The position numbers were made by a program, and so were the translations under genes. From positions 75,881,573 through 75,945,572 of the forward strand of contig CM060986.1 of NCBI GenBank assembly GCA_030765065.1: DNA of 64,000 bases, written 5' to 3'. The notes beneath the pieces were generated by a model. That model ran no database searches. It was given only the letters and a program-made list of their open reading frames with translations, and was not told the DNA's origin. This stretch comes from Deroplatys truncata. Taxonomy: Eukaryota > Arthropoda > Insecta > Mantodea > Mantidae. Below are positions 1-13,195 of the stretch, one piece after another (positions within the stretch are counted from its first letter, which is position 1; each line of letters starts with the position of its first letter).

Positions 1-679
1 ACGGTCTATCCTGTATAATTTATTTTGCACGCAAGTACGTTATTTTAGACGTTATGTGCAAAATTTAAATATATATGAGCCATTTCGAATCTCAGTTGGT
101 CAGTTACCTGATAGTAGTTTCCATTCGCGGTTTTCAGTTAGTCAGTAAATGCCATTTTATGCGTAGCTAGAAAATGCATTATTTTTCGCCCAAAGATTCC
201 ATATTAAGATTTTGCGTTTTGAGATCCCCTGATACAAATATTTATGTCCGCGTACGCTTCGTGTCTTGAACAATGAGACTTAAAATCGACTAAATCGACT
301 AAAAAATGAGACTAAATTTCTAGCATCCTTTAAGTATGCAACATGCATGTTCGTACGCAAGTTCCTCCCTTGCTGCTAATGTGGAGAACAATTTCCTCCT
401 CTTACTGTCCTCCAAAAAAATTGTGCGCGTGCGTACGCGTGCGTACGCGTGTGTATTTTTTCCGCTACAAGTAAAGGTACACCTCCTATTCCTGTGAACA
501 ACGCGTGAAGTCGTGTTTATTCTCATCGCATAACTTAGTAACTAAGAGATAGATAAAAACTAACTTCGGGAAAAAATCTAGAGCTCATTAAATTATTAAT
601 TTCTGTAGCATTAGCCGTTTCCAAAAGATTCTTTGTTACGTCTTTCGAGCTTTTTATAGTTGAAACTATAAAAGATATG

Positions 680-1187
680 ATATTATTTTCCTCTTGGGCT
701 ACCGAGCGGGATAGCTCAGGCGGCAACCTCTGCGGCCCGCATTCGGGAAGTCGTGGATTTAATTCCCGTGGCCGGCCTTCCTGACCCATGGGTTTTCTCG
801 GGTTTCCTCGGGTCGTCAGGCGAATGCTGGGAAGGATTATTACATCTCCCGAACTTCCTGTCCCTCCATTTCATCTTCATACTCATTTCCCTTCACCCTT
901 CACCTGCTTGGTCTCTTTCAGGGTTGCAAGTGTCGGCGGGAGGTCTCGGCGTGTGCATGGCAGGGGAAAAGGATGCTCAGAGGAAACCTTCGTGTCCGGA
1001 CTACGAGCGATCTCCGGGTCCGGGAGATATGCAAGCCCACAGGGGCTGCACCAGCCACACCCGGGGAGATCAAATCTGTAAACGATAGGGACCCTGTCCT
1101 CTGCTTATCGTGCCTTCTGGTCCGGTCCCCCTCTCACGTCTAACCTCATCCCTCCCTTCCAGGGCGCCTCGTCAGGGGCCTAGGTAC
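680..1187 (+). mobile_element. tRNA-headed SINE, copy 1 (SINE family 1), full length
   Basis: A 508-bp unit flanked by an exact 10-bp direct repeat, aaaagatatg, at 670-679 and 1188-1197, as left by target-primed insertion. Near its start is a tRNA-like head (gagcgggatagctcaggcgg, then a B-box-like region near 755-770) that would act as a pol III promoter. The body contains a pyrimidine-rich stretch ending in tttcagg and a tail block (aacgatagggaccctg) shared with the copies at 7691, 13736 and 22249. It does not code; the open frames across it are by chance. Confidence 0.8.
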
Positions 1188-1424
1188 AAAAGATATGCGT
1201 AGGCCGAGGTGCTAATTCCCCCTCCGCTTCTAGTCCTATCCCTATTCTCATGGGCTCATTTTCTAGCAAAAGCTGGCTTACCAAGCTTTTGTTTTTGAGT
1301 TTACATTGTGCGTATACCAGTTCATATTCCTTGGTTTCGAGGTCATTCTGAGTATCTATACGTGAATATGCAATGTGAATAATGTAATGTGAAGAGAATT
1401 TCTTTTTCTCGTAAATGATACTCC

Positions 1425-1705
1425 ATTTCACCCAGAAATTCGAAATCGAGATTTTACTGAAAATACAATTTCGAGACTTTCTGAATCCAGAAACTCATTT
1501 TTATAAAACTTTTTGCGTGGGTGCATACACAATGCATGTGAGAGAGAGAGAGTGTGTGAGAGTGAGAGAGAGGGAGGGAGAGAGAACAGCATAACCCAAA
1601 AAGGAAAAGTAGATTAAATACCAAAGGATAAGGCATGAAGGCTTCCAAGAAAATCCTCCCACCCAAAACAGCCCTTTTCGTATTCTTTATTTTTTCGAAA
1701 ATGTG
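1425..1705 (+). mobile_element. Family A repeat, partial copy
   Basis: It matches the first third of the full copies at 33326 and 20281: acccagaaattcg, gagattttactg, then a microsatellite (here GA-rich, 1542-1582), gaacagcataaccc and aaaatcctcccaccc. The terminal hairpin is missing. Confidence 0.6.
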
Positions 1706-2159
1706 AACGATATATATTCTCAGAGTTTAGCAACAAAGCCATTCTCCTTCTTGCTTCCCAATACTTTGAGGCGAAGTCTGGATACGATTTAAGCAGTTAA
1801 TAAATTAATAAATAAAAATATAAACACTGTGGGTAAAATACAATAATATAATAGCTTTATATTATTGAGCTGAATAATACTGTTCTACTAAATAAATAAC
1901 AAGAAGCTCATTGAATTCACCTTCAATAGTATCACTTGGTGGATTATTTCGCAAATGAATTACAATCCAATTTCTAGACCAAATTTTAATAATTTTCATA
2001 TCAATCGTTCAAGTTATATCTTCGCTTCTCACCTTCTATTATTGTACATACGGATAAACACACAGCAATAATAATTACTTCTTATTATTCCTAATCAAGA
2101 TTTTGAGAAACTAGTACCCGTTCCGAGTTCAAAACCGATCCAACTTGCTGTCTGCCTTG

Positions 2160-3090
2160 ATCACTTCTGACGTGGGGTTTGTAAGTGTATATTTATTTTT
2201 TACTAATCTATTCGGACCCATCCTTTCCACGTGTCTTCTCCATTTATTCTAATATTCTTTAACTTCCTCGACTACTTTTTATTTTTAATTTTCTCTAACT
2301 ACTTCACTTTTATGTCTCTTATTGTCACTACTACCAGGTAACGAGCACTGTGCCACCTCCAGCTCCTCTTGTCCTCTTATCTTAGTGTCCATATTTCACA
2401 ACCAAATTTTAAAGTTTGTTTTGGTTATATTATGTATTCTTTGTTTTGCTTCACTATTCATTTTATTTAAATTTATTTTAATTATTCTATTTAACTTGTT
2501 ATATTTTGAAAAGTTTTCCTCCATGTCTATGTTTATTCCATTGAATATATGACACCCTAAATACATGAAACTTTGTGTTTGGTCTGTGTTTATTATTTAT
2601 CATAGCTTTTATTTTACTCCAGTATTTTCATTTATTCCCATTGATTTTGTTATTAAACAGATATTTCCGTATTATACACTTCCAAAATTCTGTTTAAACT
2701 TGTAATTGATCTATGAATAGCACCTTCAGAAGTGGTCATTAATAATAAATCACACACAGACTATACATATATATATATTATCTAGTTTTCGCTTCCAATT
2801 TTTACTCCTCATAATTGCACTTTAGCCAAAGCTCTATAATTTTATTTAAATTCAGATTAAATAACAGGGGGACAGCCCACATCCCTGGTGCAATCGCCTA
2901 TTTACTTCCAGTGGTTCTCTTGATCTTCCTTCTTCATAGTTTTGTTTGTAATTTTGTTTTAGTGAAATGACTTTTGATAGCATTAATGAGGGACGCATCA
3001 ACATTATAACTTTCTGGAATAGCTCACAGCGTTCCCTTATGTACTCTATCGTAGGCTTTATTTAGGTCAATAAAGAGACGAAATTGTGGC
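2160..3090 (-). mobile_element. LINE reverse-transcriptase remnant
   Basis: Minus-strand conceptual frames show reverse-transcriptase landmarks in order. DLNKAYDRVHKGTL is near 3060-3020, followed by IPES and SLINAIKSHF. A GLSP/PLLFNL-like segment is near 2860. DLLLMTTSEGAI, the region after the FADD motif, lies near 2730, and a YNKLNRIIKINL segment near 2490. A NKWRRHVERM end typical of insect CR1/RTE-like LINEs is near 2240. Frames change and stops interrupt, so it is an old dead copy. The clade was assigned by motif style only. Confidence 0.7.
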
Positions 3091-4101
3091 TAATTACAAA
3101 CTCGGAAAGTATTTAATGCATTTTAATCTGCCCGACGCTGCCCGAAATTATCTGTCAGTTAAAAGTGTTAAACTTGCAACCCAAAATATTATGTGTGGTC
3201 CTTGTTTCATTGTTAGACCAATAAATTGGATTTTATGGATTCACATCACTATCAGAGCCCTCACTGCAGTCAAGGTCATAGGCATCTGTAGATTATACGC
3301 ACTTAAAATGTAAGACAAAGCATTTACATTCTACTAATACAGCAGCACTATAAATTCCGTTTTAATTTATATGTTCCTCTGTTTCGAAACCGTTCTGTAG
3401 CAAATAAAGCAAACAAAAGACTCCCCTCAGCTCGAGTAATTTCAACCTCACAGTGAAATTGTAGTTCCCAACGCGGAGAAGTTAATCCCTCTTTGCCACA
3501 TCAGGAAATTAGTGCGCAGCAGTATTCTACCCCTTTTTTGTAAATTAGATTTTATCAGCCTCTCCGGAATTGGAACATGATTAAAACTGATCAAAGTTCC
3601 CCTAGGATTGCCGCAGTTTCTTTGCTTTGATGTGAAATTAAAAACATGAATTAAGCTTCTTTACTTTCTGAAACCGATAGCGTTTCTCTTAAAGCAAGGG
3701 ACTTGCAAGTTCTGAAATTAATTTTAACATTTACTCAGCACTTCCTTGCAGACCTCAGCAATGAATGTAAAAGTGCAATATAAATATATAGTCGCGTACT
3801 GATTTTTAGGAATACCTACGTACATTTAGGAAGAGAGATACGTTATTAGTACCATCACCACCGCAACTACAGAGCATTCGATTTGATACGTAGCCGGCAA
3901 AACGAGAATTTTTTTGCACCTGGAAGTACCATGTTTGCCGGCGGTATCAGATATTTATAGTCCCTTAAACTCTACCTCATAGATGTGTAATGCAGATGAT
4001 GTTGAAAATAATGCTCTTGTGCCGCCGCACATCTCTACCGTCTTTTAAGAAAATTTGCATTGATATTCATAAATTTTCATGGCTATGCAAATAAAACCAT
4101 A

Positions 4102-4102
4102 A

Positions 4103-4178
<76 letters not shown>

Positions 4179-4200
4179 AGTACTACTGGTGCTACTACTA

Positions 4201-4250
<50 letters not shown>

Positions 4251-5347
4251 AGTACTACTGGTGCTACAACCACTACTACTAGTAGTACCACCCTAGTGCT
4301 GTTACTGGCACTACTATTTGTATTGCTACCACAACCACTACTACCAGTTATTATTGGCACTACTATTTGTATTGCTACCACAACCACTACTACCAGTTAT
4401 TATTGGCACTACTATTGGTATTGCTACCACTAATGTTAGTACTATAACTGGTAGTACTACTGGTATTGCAACTACTACTACTATTACTGGCACTAATACT
4501 GGTACTGCTATCACAACTACTACTAGTACTATTTTGGTACTACTACTATTACAACAACCACTACTACTAGTACTATTACGTGCGCAACACTGGTATTACT
4601 ACCACAACCACTACTGATAGTACTATTACTGGCATTATTACCACAACCACTACTACTAGTACTATTACGTGCGCAACACTGGTATTACTACCACAACCAC
4701 TACTGATAGTACTATTACTGGCATTATTACCACAACCACTACTACTAGTACTATTAATGGCACTAATACTGGTATTACAACCACAACCACTACTACTATT
4801 GCTATTACTGGCATTTCTATTGATATTATTACCACAATCACTAGTACTAGTACTATTTCGGTATTACTACCACAACCACTACTTGTACTATTAGTGGCAC
4901 AATACTAGTATTTCTACCACAACCACTACTACTATTATTATTATAGTACTACTACTGGTATTACTATCACAACCACTATTACTTGTATTGCTACAACATC
5001 CAATACTAGTACTGTTACTGGAACTACTACTGATATTATTACCACTACTGCTAGCATTATTGCTGGACTACTACTGGTATTACTACAACCACTACAACCA
5101 GTACTATTACTGCTACAACCACCACCACTACTACTATTATTATTATAATACTACTACTGGTATTACTATTACAACCACTACTACTTGTATTGCTACAACT
5201 AATACTAGTACTGTTACTGGAACTACTACTGATATTATTACCACTACTGCTAGTACTATTGCTGGCATTACTACTGGTATTACTACAACCACTACTACCA
5301 GTGCTATTACTGGTACTACAAACTCTACTACTGATACTACCACCACA

Positions 5348-5417
<70 letters not shown>

Positions 5418-5565
5418 TTACCACCACACCACGAACACTAATACTACTACCACCACAACCATTACTACTACTAGTACTACTACTACCACAACCACGTACT
5501 ACCATCACATCTACTACTACTACTTCTACTACCACAGTCGCTAGTACTACTACCACTATAGCCAT

Positions 5566-5601
<36 letters not shown>

Positions 5602-5628
5602 CATAACCTCTACTACTAATACCAATAC
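4102..5628 (+). repeat. 1.5-kb CTA/CTG-rich trinucleotide array with higher-order units
   Basis: It contains long CTA runs (about 4103-4152 and 5345-5417) and two pure CTG runs of 8 and 11 units (4153-4176 and 4216-4248), then degenerate CTA/CCA/CAA mixtures. Inside are longer tandem units: a 49-bp period, about 2.5 copies, from 4307 to 4430, and an 89-bp period, two copies, starting at 4581 and 4670. The large open frames on both strands are a by-product of stop-free triplets and are not genes. Confidence 0.95.
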
Positions 5629-6199
5629 TTTTTTGCACGCCATTTCTCTTGGAACTACCAGACTGTATTAATTCAAGTGAAGTGGCTATAGGTGTTTTGG
5701 GTATTAATGTACCAATATCCTTTCAATTATATTAATCTTCAATCTTCATCAGTGTTATTAAGCATTCATTTCTCTTCTCCTTGTAGACATTTCTTATGGC
5801 ATCTGATTTACTGGCAGTTCTTGCCCGAGGCTAACTTCTTAGATATTAGATTTAGCTGTGTTACTTCCCCTATTAAATTTTCTAGCTTGTTTCATTCTCT
5901 GCGCCATCTTATGCATATGAAGAATGTATGCTCTGCATATCATGCTGTCCACAATATAGGCATTCATCTGTTTCGTTGATGCGAAAAAAGTACAAGTATT
6001 CATTAAACTAACCATGACCCGTAAAAATTCCCTGCCGGGCCATGTGTACCCCATCTCTCATAATTCTAATCAGTTATTGCTGGTACACTGTATTACACAT
6101 CCACTGATTTTGGATTCATTCGGACCATTTTTTTACACTGTTACAATTTTCACAAGCGTTTTTGTGTATCCCCTTTATCCATTTGAATTTGTTGTTGAT

Positions 6200-6240
6200 A
6201 AAGAAAGTCATGTGAATATATCACATCAGAACTTTTTGTA
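6200..6240 (+). repeat. Family A, 3'-end fragment
   Basis: gaaagtcatgtgaatatatc and then cacatcagaactttt match the 3' end of the family (agaaagtcatgtgagtgtaa, cacatcagatttttt). No upstream part of the element was recognised here. Confidence 0.5.
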
Positions 6241-7690
6241 ATGTTTAACTTTATTAGCCCCCTTTAACTTTTTAACTTTTGTGATATTATCGGAGACTTA
6301 AGAAGCAACCGATTATAACTCGTTGAACTTTAGGATTGACCTGTTTCTTTTTATTTCTTCTTTTTTTTCTCTCTTTTTTCCCATGAAAAACACTCACATT
6401 TATACTTCCAGATTCTGTGAAGGATAAGGAAAGAGTCCAGTTAAAAACCATTCCTCGCCCCAACCGGAAATACAACCGAAACTATTTCTTTGTTTATTGG
6501 ATCATTTAACTTGTAAAACGATACAATCAATCCCTGGTATGACAACTATTGTGCTTGCTGAAGTCCAACAGTTCTACTAATAGAAATATCTCTCTTTCTC
6601 CCAAAGGACGTAAAATCGGGGATGACTAAATGTCTAATGTGACATGGAAGTCTGGATGAATTACCAACAGGAACAGCTATCTATAACATTTTATTAATTT
6701 GTAACAAATAATGAAGAATACCAATTAATTAATTATTTAAATTTGCGAATAACATTTTGTTCTCATGACATTCACATTAAAGTTTTCCTTTAATGATTTT
6801 AACGTTATAGTCAGATTTCAGCATTAAAACTAAGTTTTCACTGCAAGATTCTTTTTAATAATAAGTTTGAATACAGGAAATGTATACAGATTTTCTGCCT
6901 TGTTTAAATCGCCGTAAAACAGCGTGATATTTATCACGAACCAGAGCCTAAATATATTCCATTTCCGGGTGACATTGAGATATATATTTCACCGACACAT
7001 ACATTAAATTTAGAAAATTGCTCACCCAAACAGTGTTGCGTTAAATTTGGAAAATGTCCGAAAATGTGCCGCCAGGTGCTGTTAACCTCGGAAAACGAAG
7101 TCGCCTTCCTGGTGTTTAGATATGCACTGTCCTGCCTTATTTTCCCGGGGATGACCTGGCAGGCCGCCTACCGTTGGCGCTGCTATCCCCGTCGTCTGCC
7201 AAGTAGCCAGTCAGGTGTCTTGGAGCATGATGATGTTATCTGAACTGTCATCAATAATCCTGACGCCATAAGGAAGACGTAGCCAAGCATGCTATCACCA
7301 CTGGCGTTGCTATTACCAGGCTAAAACATGCTATCCCGTAGATGTAGAGGAGGGGTGAATCAACCGGTACAGTTGAGAAACCTGAACGCTAACCACTTGT
7401 CTCTGTTCCTTACGCCTGTTTTGCAATCGTAACTACACTGCTTTTCATGGTAACTGGATTTGGTATACGAATAACAATAATGAATTTGATATAACATCTT
7501 TAGAATCAATCCTATCGAAACGTTATAAATAACAAAACCTGTCCGTAGTATTGTGCCATGTTACATCTTTTCAATACTCAAATAGCGAGATATTTCCAAT
7601 ATTTTACTTCATTCCCTATTAGTGCCCTTTGGTGAAAGTAATTAAGGTCCTTATAGTCTATTTTAAAAGTGGGGTGCAAGTTATAGTACC

Positions 7691-8171
7691 ATAGTCGCGG
7701 AATGGCACAGGCATTAGCGTTTGAGACTCGCTTTCGGGATGTACTAGGTTCGATTCATGTTGGACAGGCCACTCCGACCTGTTTTTTTCCCCTCCAGGTT
7801 GGTGTACGAATGTTGGTATGGGTTATATATTGCCACAAATTTTACTGTACCGCATTTCCTCTTATTTCGTTTTAGGATCATAGAATCAAGCGCTATGAAC
7901 GGTGTTGTGCGCTTACTAGGGCGGATGCACTTTTAGAATTAGTTCTTCCCTGGTACGGAATCTTCTGTCCAAAACTGCGCATGCTGTTAAGGGGAGCATC
8001 GAAGGGGCATCCGGGGATGCTCAATCTGGAAACGTTAGGGACCCCGCTGCATTGCGCCCTCTGCCATCAGATCTGGCCGCCCTTCTTGTCCTCTTGTCTT
8101 ATCCCTTCCTCCCGGAGATTTAGAGGCGCAATAGGCATAGTCTTGGCCGCTTCTAACCCCTATTCCTATGG
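7691..8171 (+). mobile_element. SINE family 1, copy 2, full length
   Basis: A 481-bp unit with an exact 9-bp direct repeat, tatagtacc, at 7682-7690 and 8172-8180. The head (cgcggaatggcacaggcatt, then aggttcgattc as B box) is more diverged than in copy 1. The distal block (aacgttagggaccccgctg, then a run of cctcttgtc type) aligns with the ends of the other copies. The 144-codon frame starting at 7981 lies across this unit and is not a gene. Confidence 0.75.
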
Positions 8172-9980
8172 TATAGTACCTTATACACAAGCATTCATAA
8201 CATTGGTTCGGCCATTCTTCAGTTATACATCTACACACAAAGGAAGCCTTTTTATTTTGACTTTTTTGCTTCAGAGTAGCCCATTATACATTTATTTGTC
8301 CAAACCGAAAATTACTGCACTCTTGCAAGTAAGAGGATGTTCCACGAGGGTACACTGCACTAATGGTGTTGGTTTATATGCCTGCGGTTGTTGCTTTATG
8401 AGCCAAATTAGATAGAGAAAATCCGCAGCCAGAAACCTCAACCAAGCTGTTGGCACATGCGGGAATTGAATCCCCGCCCGCCTTTGTTTTGACGTCGGAA
8501 ATATGTCCTATCCTATCCTCTCCAAATGATTCACACGTGTTTTATCTATACATAAAAACTGTAGCCAGCATTAGCCTATACTAACGTTTATAGTGAGAAA
8601 GCAAAAAATGACGTATTTACATCGCTGTTTGTATTTATGTAGAATGTCTACAAATTCGCTCAACAACTGTACGGAATTGTATTTTGCAGACAAATCGAAG
8701 AAAACAATTAAACACGTTTATCTTCTAAGTCTGTTCGGTTATAGACGTGAACGTTTAATCAATCAGAAGACACCAATCCCTTGGCAAGCTTGGCGCCAAG
8801 TAGTTATTAAGCTGATGTTAAATCCAGCCAGATGACCAGTCAAAGGCCAATTTGCAATCTTGATTTACTGCACTGAACTTGTTTAGCTTGCCAGCTTAGG
8901 GAAGGAATAGGACAATTGCAATTTGACTTTAGACCTCTTCGCCGAGCCTGGATGTAAACAAAAGCCGATTGTGGAATTCCCTACTACCAGAGTGCGATGG
9001 GATTGGCGGTTTCTGATTGTTAAAGCTTTTACGACTGTCACGTGGGAACTGTTACGTTTAGGATATAACCAGCTTTTTTAGCCCTGAATAGCCAGTGCAT
9101 GAATTCCTGGCAGTCTGTAAACTCGCGTATGTGTATACAGACTTTTCGTTCCAGAATGGCTGAATCGATAACATGAATTATGATCTATACCGTACGTTAG
9201 GTTCAACTTGGAGAAATGGTTATGTTGTATCTAATTGCTCTTCCAAGCGTGTTTATAAAGGGGCTTAAAGTAAAAAAGATTAATTTTCCCCCTTATTATT
9301 GAGTTTTGTAAACATTGTTAAATATAAAACGTTTATTAATTTAATCTTTGTTATTTACAAAATCACGATGAGTATTTAAGAAGTTATAATAATCAAATCC
9401 TTTTTTACTGTTATAAACGTACGAAAACCAAATACATCATATTCGAATTATATTAATACATTAAACAGAAAAATTTTGCAATAGGGTAATATCGAATACC
9501 ATTAAACTGATTTTGATAATTCTTTCACCATCAGAAAGCACTGCTTTTTCGACGGACATAGGCCGTATATCACCGCCATAAATTCCTAAATTAAGAAAAG
9601 ACTAAGTGCATTTACAAAGCACAAAGTGCAAGTACAAAGTGTACTTAGAATACAAACACGCCCGAACTATAAACCTCTGTGCAGTACAGATGCCCCGTCA
9701 ACTGATTAGCCGGCATACGGAGAGGAGAAGAAACAGGGCAGGGCAAGCAATTCCTTCAATACGGCCATGCGTCCAAACGATGGCTCTGTAGTATACTATA
9801 AATTTGAATGTTTTCATTTCTGAAGTACCTATTAGATTTTCGAATACATAACAAAGATAAGAAGCAGTTAAATTTGTGTGAGATTAAACCTGCCACTTGT
9901 TCAATGCTTGTGTGTTAAATTTTAATATTATCCACCCCCAAAAGCAGCTTTATATATCACATAGACGTAACCGGTGTATA

Positions 9981-9984
<4 letters not shown>

Positions 9985-10015
<31 letters not shown>
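9985..10015. repeat. GA microsatellite
   Basis: An uninterrupted GA dinucleotide run of about 31 bp. Confidence 0.95.
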
Positions 10016-10021
<6 letters not shown>

Positions 10022-10486
10022 CAGAAAGAAACAGCGACAGGGGGAGAAGAACCACCTCACCTTCACAACTTGTACTGTTTCCCTAAAGATTTGCATCAGA
10101 GGCCACGTGATCGTCTGAAGTGTCAAAGTTTTGAGTGCCGTTTTCAGATCTTCTCATCACGAGGTATATTGTTATACGATCTAAGTGAAGCATGAAAAGT
10201 CGGCATCCCAGTCTTTGATGTTCCCGATTCAAACGAAAGCTCTGTACTCGATTGCAGTAATCCAAGGTTACTTAAGAGCAAAATATTATACATAAAGAAA
10301 GTTCTAACAAAATGGGCAATCGACACTACCAAATATACCATTGAAAAGATAGTATGGGGCGTTACAATACCATGAACTTCTGACATATACTTTCATAACT
10401 TTCCTACAGATTACTTACACAAATGACTGTGTTTCCGTTTACTTGATTTTAATCTTAAGTATTGGTAGAGGTGGTTTCAGTAGAAC

Positions 10487-11060
10487 TTTTACTTTCTTTA
10501 CTACATACTTACAGTAAGTAGAGGAAGTATTGTACTCCACCCAAAAATTTTGTGTCGATATTATACACGTTTTGAAGTTCCGTGAATAAAAACTAAAACT
10601 TTCAAATAAAAGTGTGTGTGTGTGCGTGCGTGGGTGTTATGAACAGAATAACTCAAACTAAATTGGTTAAAAACCAAATTTGGTATTTAAGTTCAGCTTC
10701 TTCCAGAATGCGATACGAAAACATTCTAGAAAACCCCTTAAGTTATCTTTTACATGGAAAATTTGTCATCTTTTATTTTTTCAAAGATGGCTCTTAACAA
10801 TTTTGATTAAAATACCATATGTTGAAGATATATTTATGACAAATAACATGTAGGTATGTCTTGAATTTTCTGCGAATAGTCTGTATGTATTCATCATTCT
10901 GAATGACTTTCTATAACTAGTAAACCGTAATAGTTGAACAAAATCGTACTGCCCAAAAATGTAGATCTCTTTAAAGCATACAGCTTATGTCAAGTATTTG
11001 TGACGTTAATATTTCTGCGATATTCTGTATTATTGGTTTGAATTTTCAAACACTTTTTAC
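10487..11060 (+). mobile_element. Family A repeat, 3'-truncated copy
   Basis: It starts with the family's terminal hairpin (actttctttactacatactt, then acagtaagtagaggaagt), followed by ccacccaaaaatttt, a GT microsatellite (about 10611-10635), gaacagaataactcaaa and several blocks shared with 33326-34205. The end with gtagagaaagtcatgtgag is absent. It is non-coding. Confidence 0.75.
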
Positions 11061-11499
11061 AAGTGGTAAATTGTTGTTGTTTTGCTCACGGGTTCCGCTT
11101 TTTAAAAGTCTGGCTATCGCTTTAACCTACTTTATCCTCCTCATACTTGCAATCAATGTGTAATGAAAGTTTATTGGATTAACAAGAAGTGAACACAAGA
11201 ATAAGCAATTGTAGGAACGTTTGTAGAAGAGTGAATAGAAAACGTCATGTAAATGCGATACATTAAAGTTTTTTTTTAACTACTTCAACTTCTATGGTTA
11301 AATCGTGAGCTTCACTTTCGAAACAACTGAACATGTTAGTAACTCGTTCACAGGCCACTGTACTATAGAGCTTGTATAATTTCAATTAAGTTATATAATA
11401 TGTAAATTTAATAACAGCCCGCCTTGAAGCAATATGTATGTAATAATTTATAAAGATGTAGTTAAGTCATTGAATATGCTTATATTATTGTAAACATGT

Positions 11500-12090
11500 T
11501 TAATAATTATATGTGAATGCATTATGTAGTTTAATAATGTAAGAGCTGTGAGAATAATAAGTTTAACGTTGCTAACAATGAGGTAACAATGAAGTAACCT
11601 TGAGGCAATAATGAGTTTGAGAGTTTGAATGTTACTAGTCATGATTAGAGCAACGATAATGTAAATCTTGTGACAGTTTAAAATTAGCCAATCAACAGCC
11701 AGATAAAGCTTTAGTAAAATACAGGTATTCTATTGGACTAAGATTAGCCAATCAGAGACTTGAAATACAGAAGCTTACGGGTTTTGACGGTTGAAATATG
11801 TTCAGTTGCCTGCAGACCTTGGTAGTGACCGAATGGAAAATGTGTTCTCTAAAGAAATATTACGTATTCGTGTGAATAGTAAAATATGTATACGCGTTAA
11901 CAAAGTGCAAATATTAAATTAAAGAATCTCACAGCTCTTAATATCAGTGTAGTGCTATTTAATTTGTGCCAAGGATAAATAAAAAGAAGTGAATTTAAAC
12001 TTAAAATCTGTGTAAGCCCACATTCTTGTCGCACCACGCCCTGTCTAAGAGATATGTGACTCTAAAATCAACACTGACGCAGCCAAGGCA
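11500..12090 (+). mobile_element. LTR-like repeat, family uncertain
   Basis: Its distal part (caccacgccctgtctaagag, then gacgcagccaaggca at about 12075-12090) has an inverted counterpart at 25543. It has an AATAAA-like signal (ggataaataaaaag near 11965). The layout resembles an LTR end followed by the start of an internal region, that is a solo LTR or fragment of an old LTR element. No protein part is present and the class is not determinable. Confidence 0.35.
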
Positions 12091-12449
12091 AAATACAAAT
12101 ATAAATACTATTTATAGAACCAGCTTAATAGCAAAGTTATTAGTTAATTTTTTTTAAAACTTGGTGTAACAACAAAAATACAACATCTTCAAATCGGTTT
12201 CTTATACGTAACAGCATATTACGTAACAAACAATCTTCTTAAAAATTAACGCCCAAAGCGTGGTGCAAACTTCAACAACAGAACACTTTCTCAAATTGGT
12301 TTTCCAAGTATGGAAATAAATAAACTCCAAGACAGTAACTACTTCAAGTTGGCTTCCCAAGCGAGTGGCTAATAACTTACGTAAATAAATTACGTAAACA
12401 ATATAACTACTTCAGGGTATAAGAGACCCTCAGTAGGAAGCGAATAGGA

Positions 12450-13195
12450 TGGCGGTACGTATGCACACCGGATCCGTAGTAAAGGGGTTCCGACCCCTTC
12501 AGCTGCCGTGGTGCGAACGCTGCGTACCCCCAGCACTCATGGTGCTTATGACGTTACTAGAAGTACGTCGGGCCGAACGTCTGAGTCCCTCCCTAAAGGG
12601 GGCTGTTCAGATTGGATTGGTCTCGACGGGCAGTGGTTTCCGATACCCATGGGAGATTGAGTACATCTGAGCGGTGATGCCCAGGCGGAGTTAGGAGACG
12701 CCTCAGTGTCCTACAGTACCAACATGTGAGCAAGTAGACGATCTACTAGATCATCGTCGGCCCCACCGAAGTCCTTCCCTCTGCGGTTGACAGGCATAAG
12801 TGGCGTATCCACTTACGTAGGCCTTTTTAATTTTCAGGTATGGAAAAACCCCACGGGAGAGAGTCACTTGGTTAACCCTTTCCCCTCGGCTCCGGGTAGA
12901 CCTTGATTGCCAAATGTATTACCGGCCAAAATTCTCTGCACATATTGGGTTTGATTGATAACCCATTGTGTAGGAAGTGTGGAGAGGAGAATGAAACATC
13001 CATGCACAATCTCTGACATATACACGGTAGAGGATGACTCCTCTGGAATCTCCGTTTTTGAAACCGGAGGATATTAAAGGGATTCAGCGTAAAAGCTTGA
13101 TTAGATTCCTTAGTTTAAGGGGCACAATGGGTCTTCTTTTGGCCTACATACAGGGCTACAGTAGATGCCACCCATTTTTAATCAATCGTTCACTG
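12450..13195 (+). mobile_element. Degraded LINE with C-terminal zinc-finger fragment
   Basis: Around 12945-13090 the + strand reads GLIDNPLCRKCGEENETSMH and then, after a stop, a KPEDIKGIQRKSLIRFL-like segment. These are the C-terminal cysteine motif and the end of an I/R1/LOA-type LINE polyprotein. The 12450-12840 stretch upstream is unusually GC-rich for this window and non-coding. It could be the same element's 5' part joined to its 3' end by an internal deletion, or a separate repeat. The copy is broken. Confidence 0.55.

Noticed and set aside
753-1088. Overlapping 111- and 97-codon frames
   Set aside because: They lie wholly inside a SINE with target duplication, and the sequence explains itself as a non-coding retroposon.
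4060-5671. Large open frames on both strands (leucine-, threonine- and valine-rich)
   Set aside because: They are produced by the stop-free CTA/CTG/CCA triplet array and appear in several frames at once. There is no gene signal.
7981-8415. 144-codon frame
   Set aside because: It starts inside a SINE and runs out past its target duplication into intron. It has no recognisable domain.
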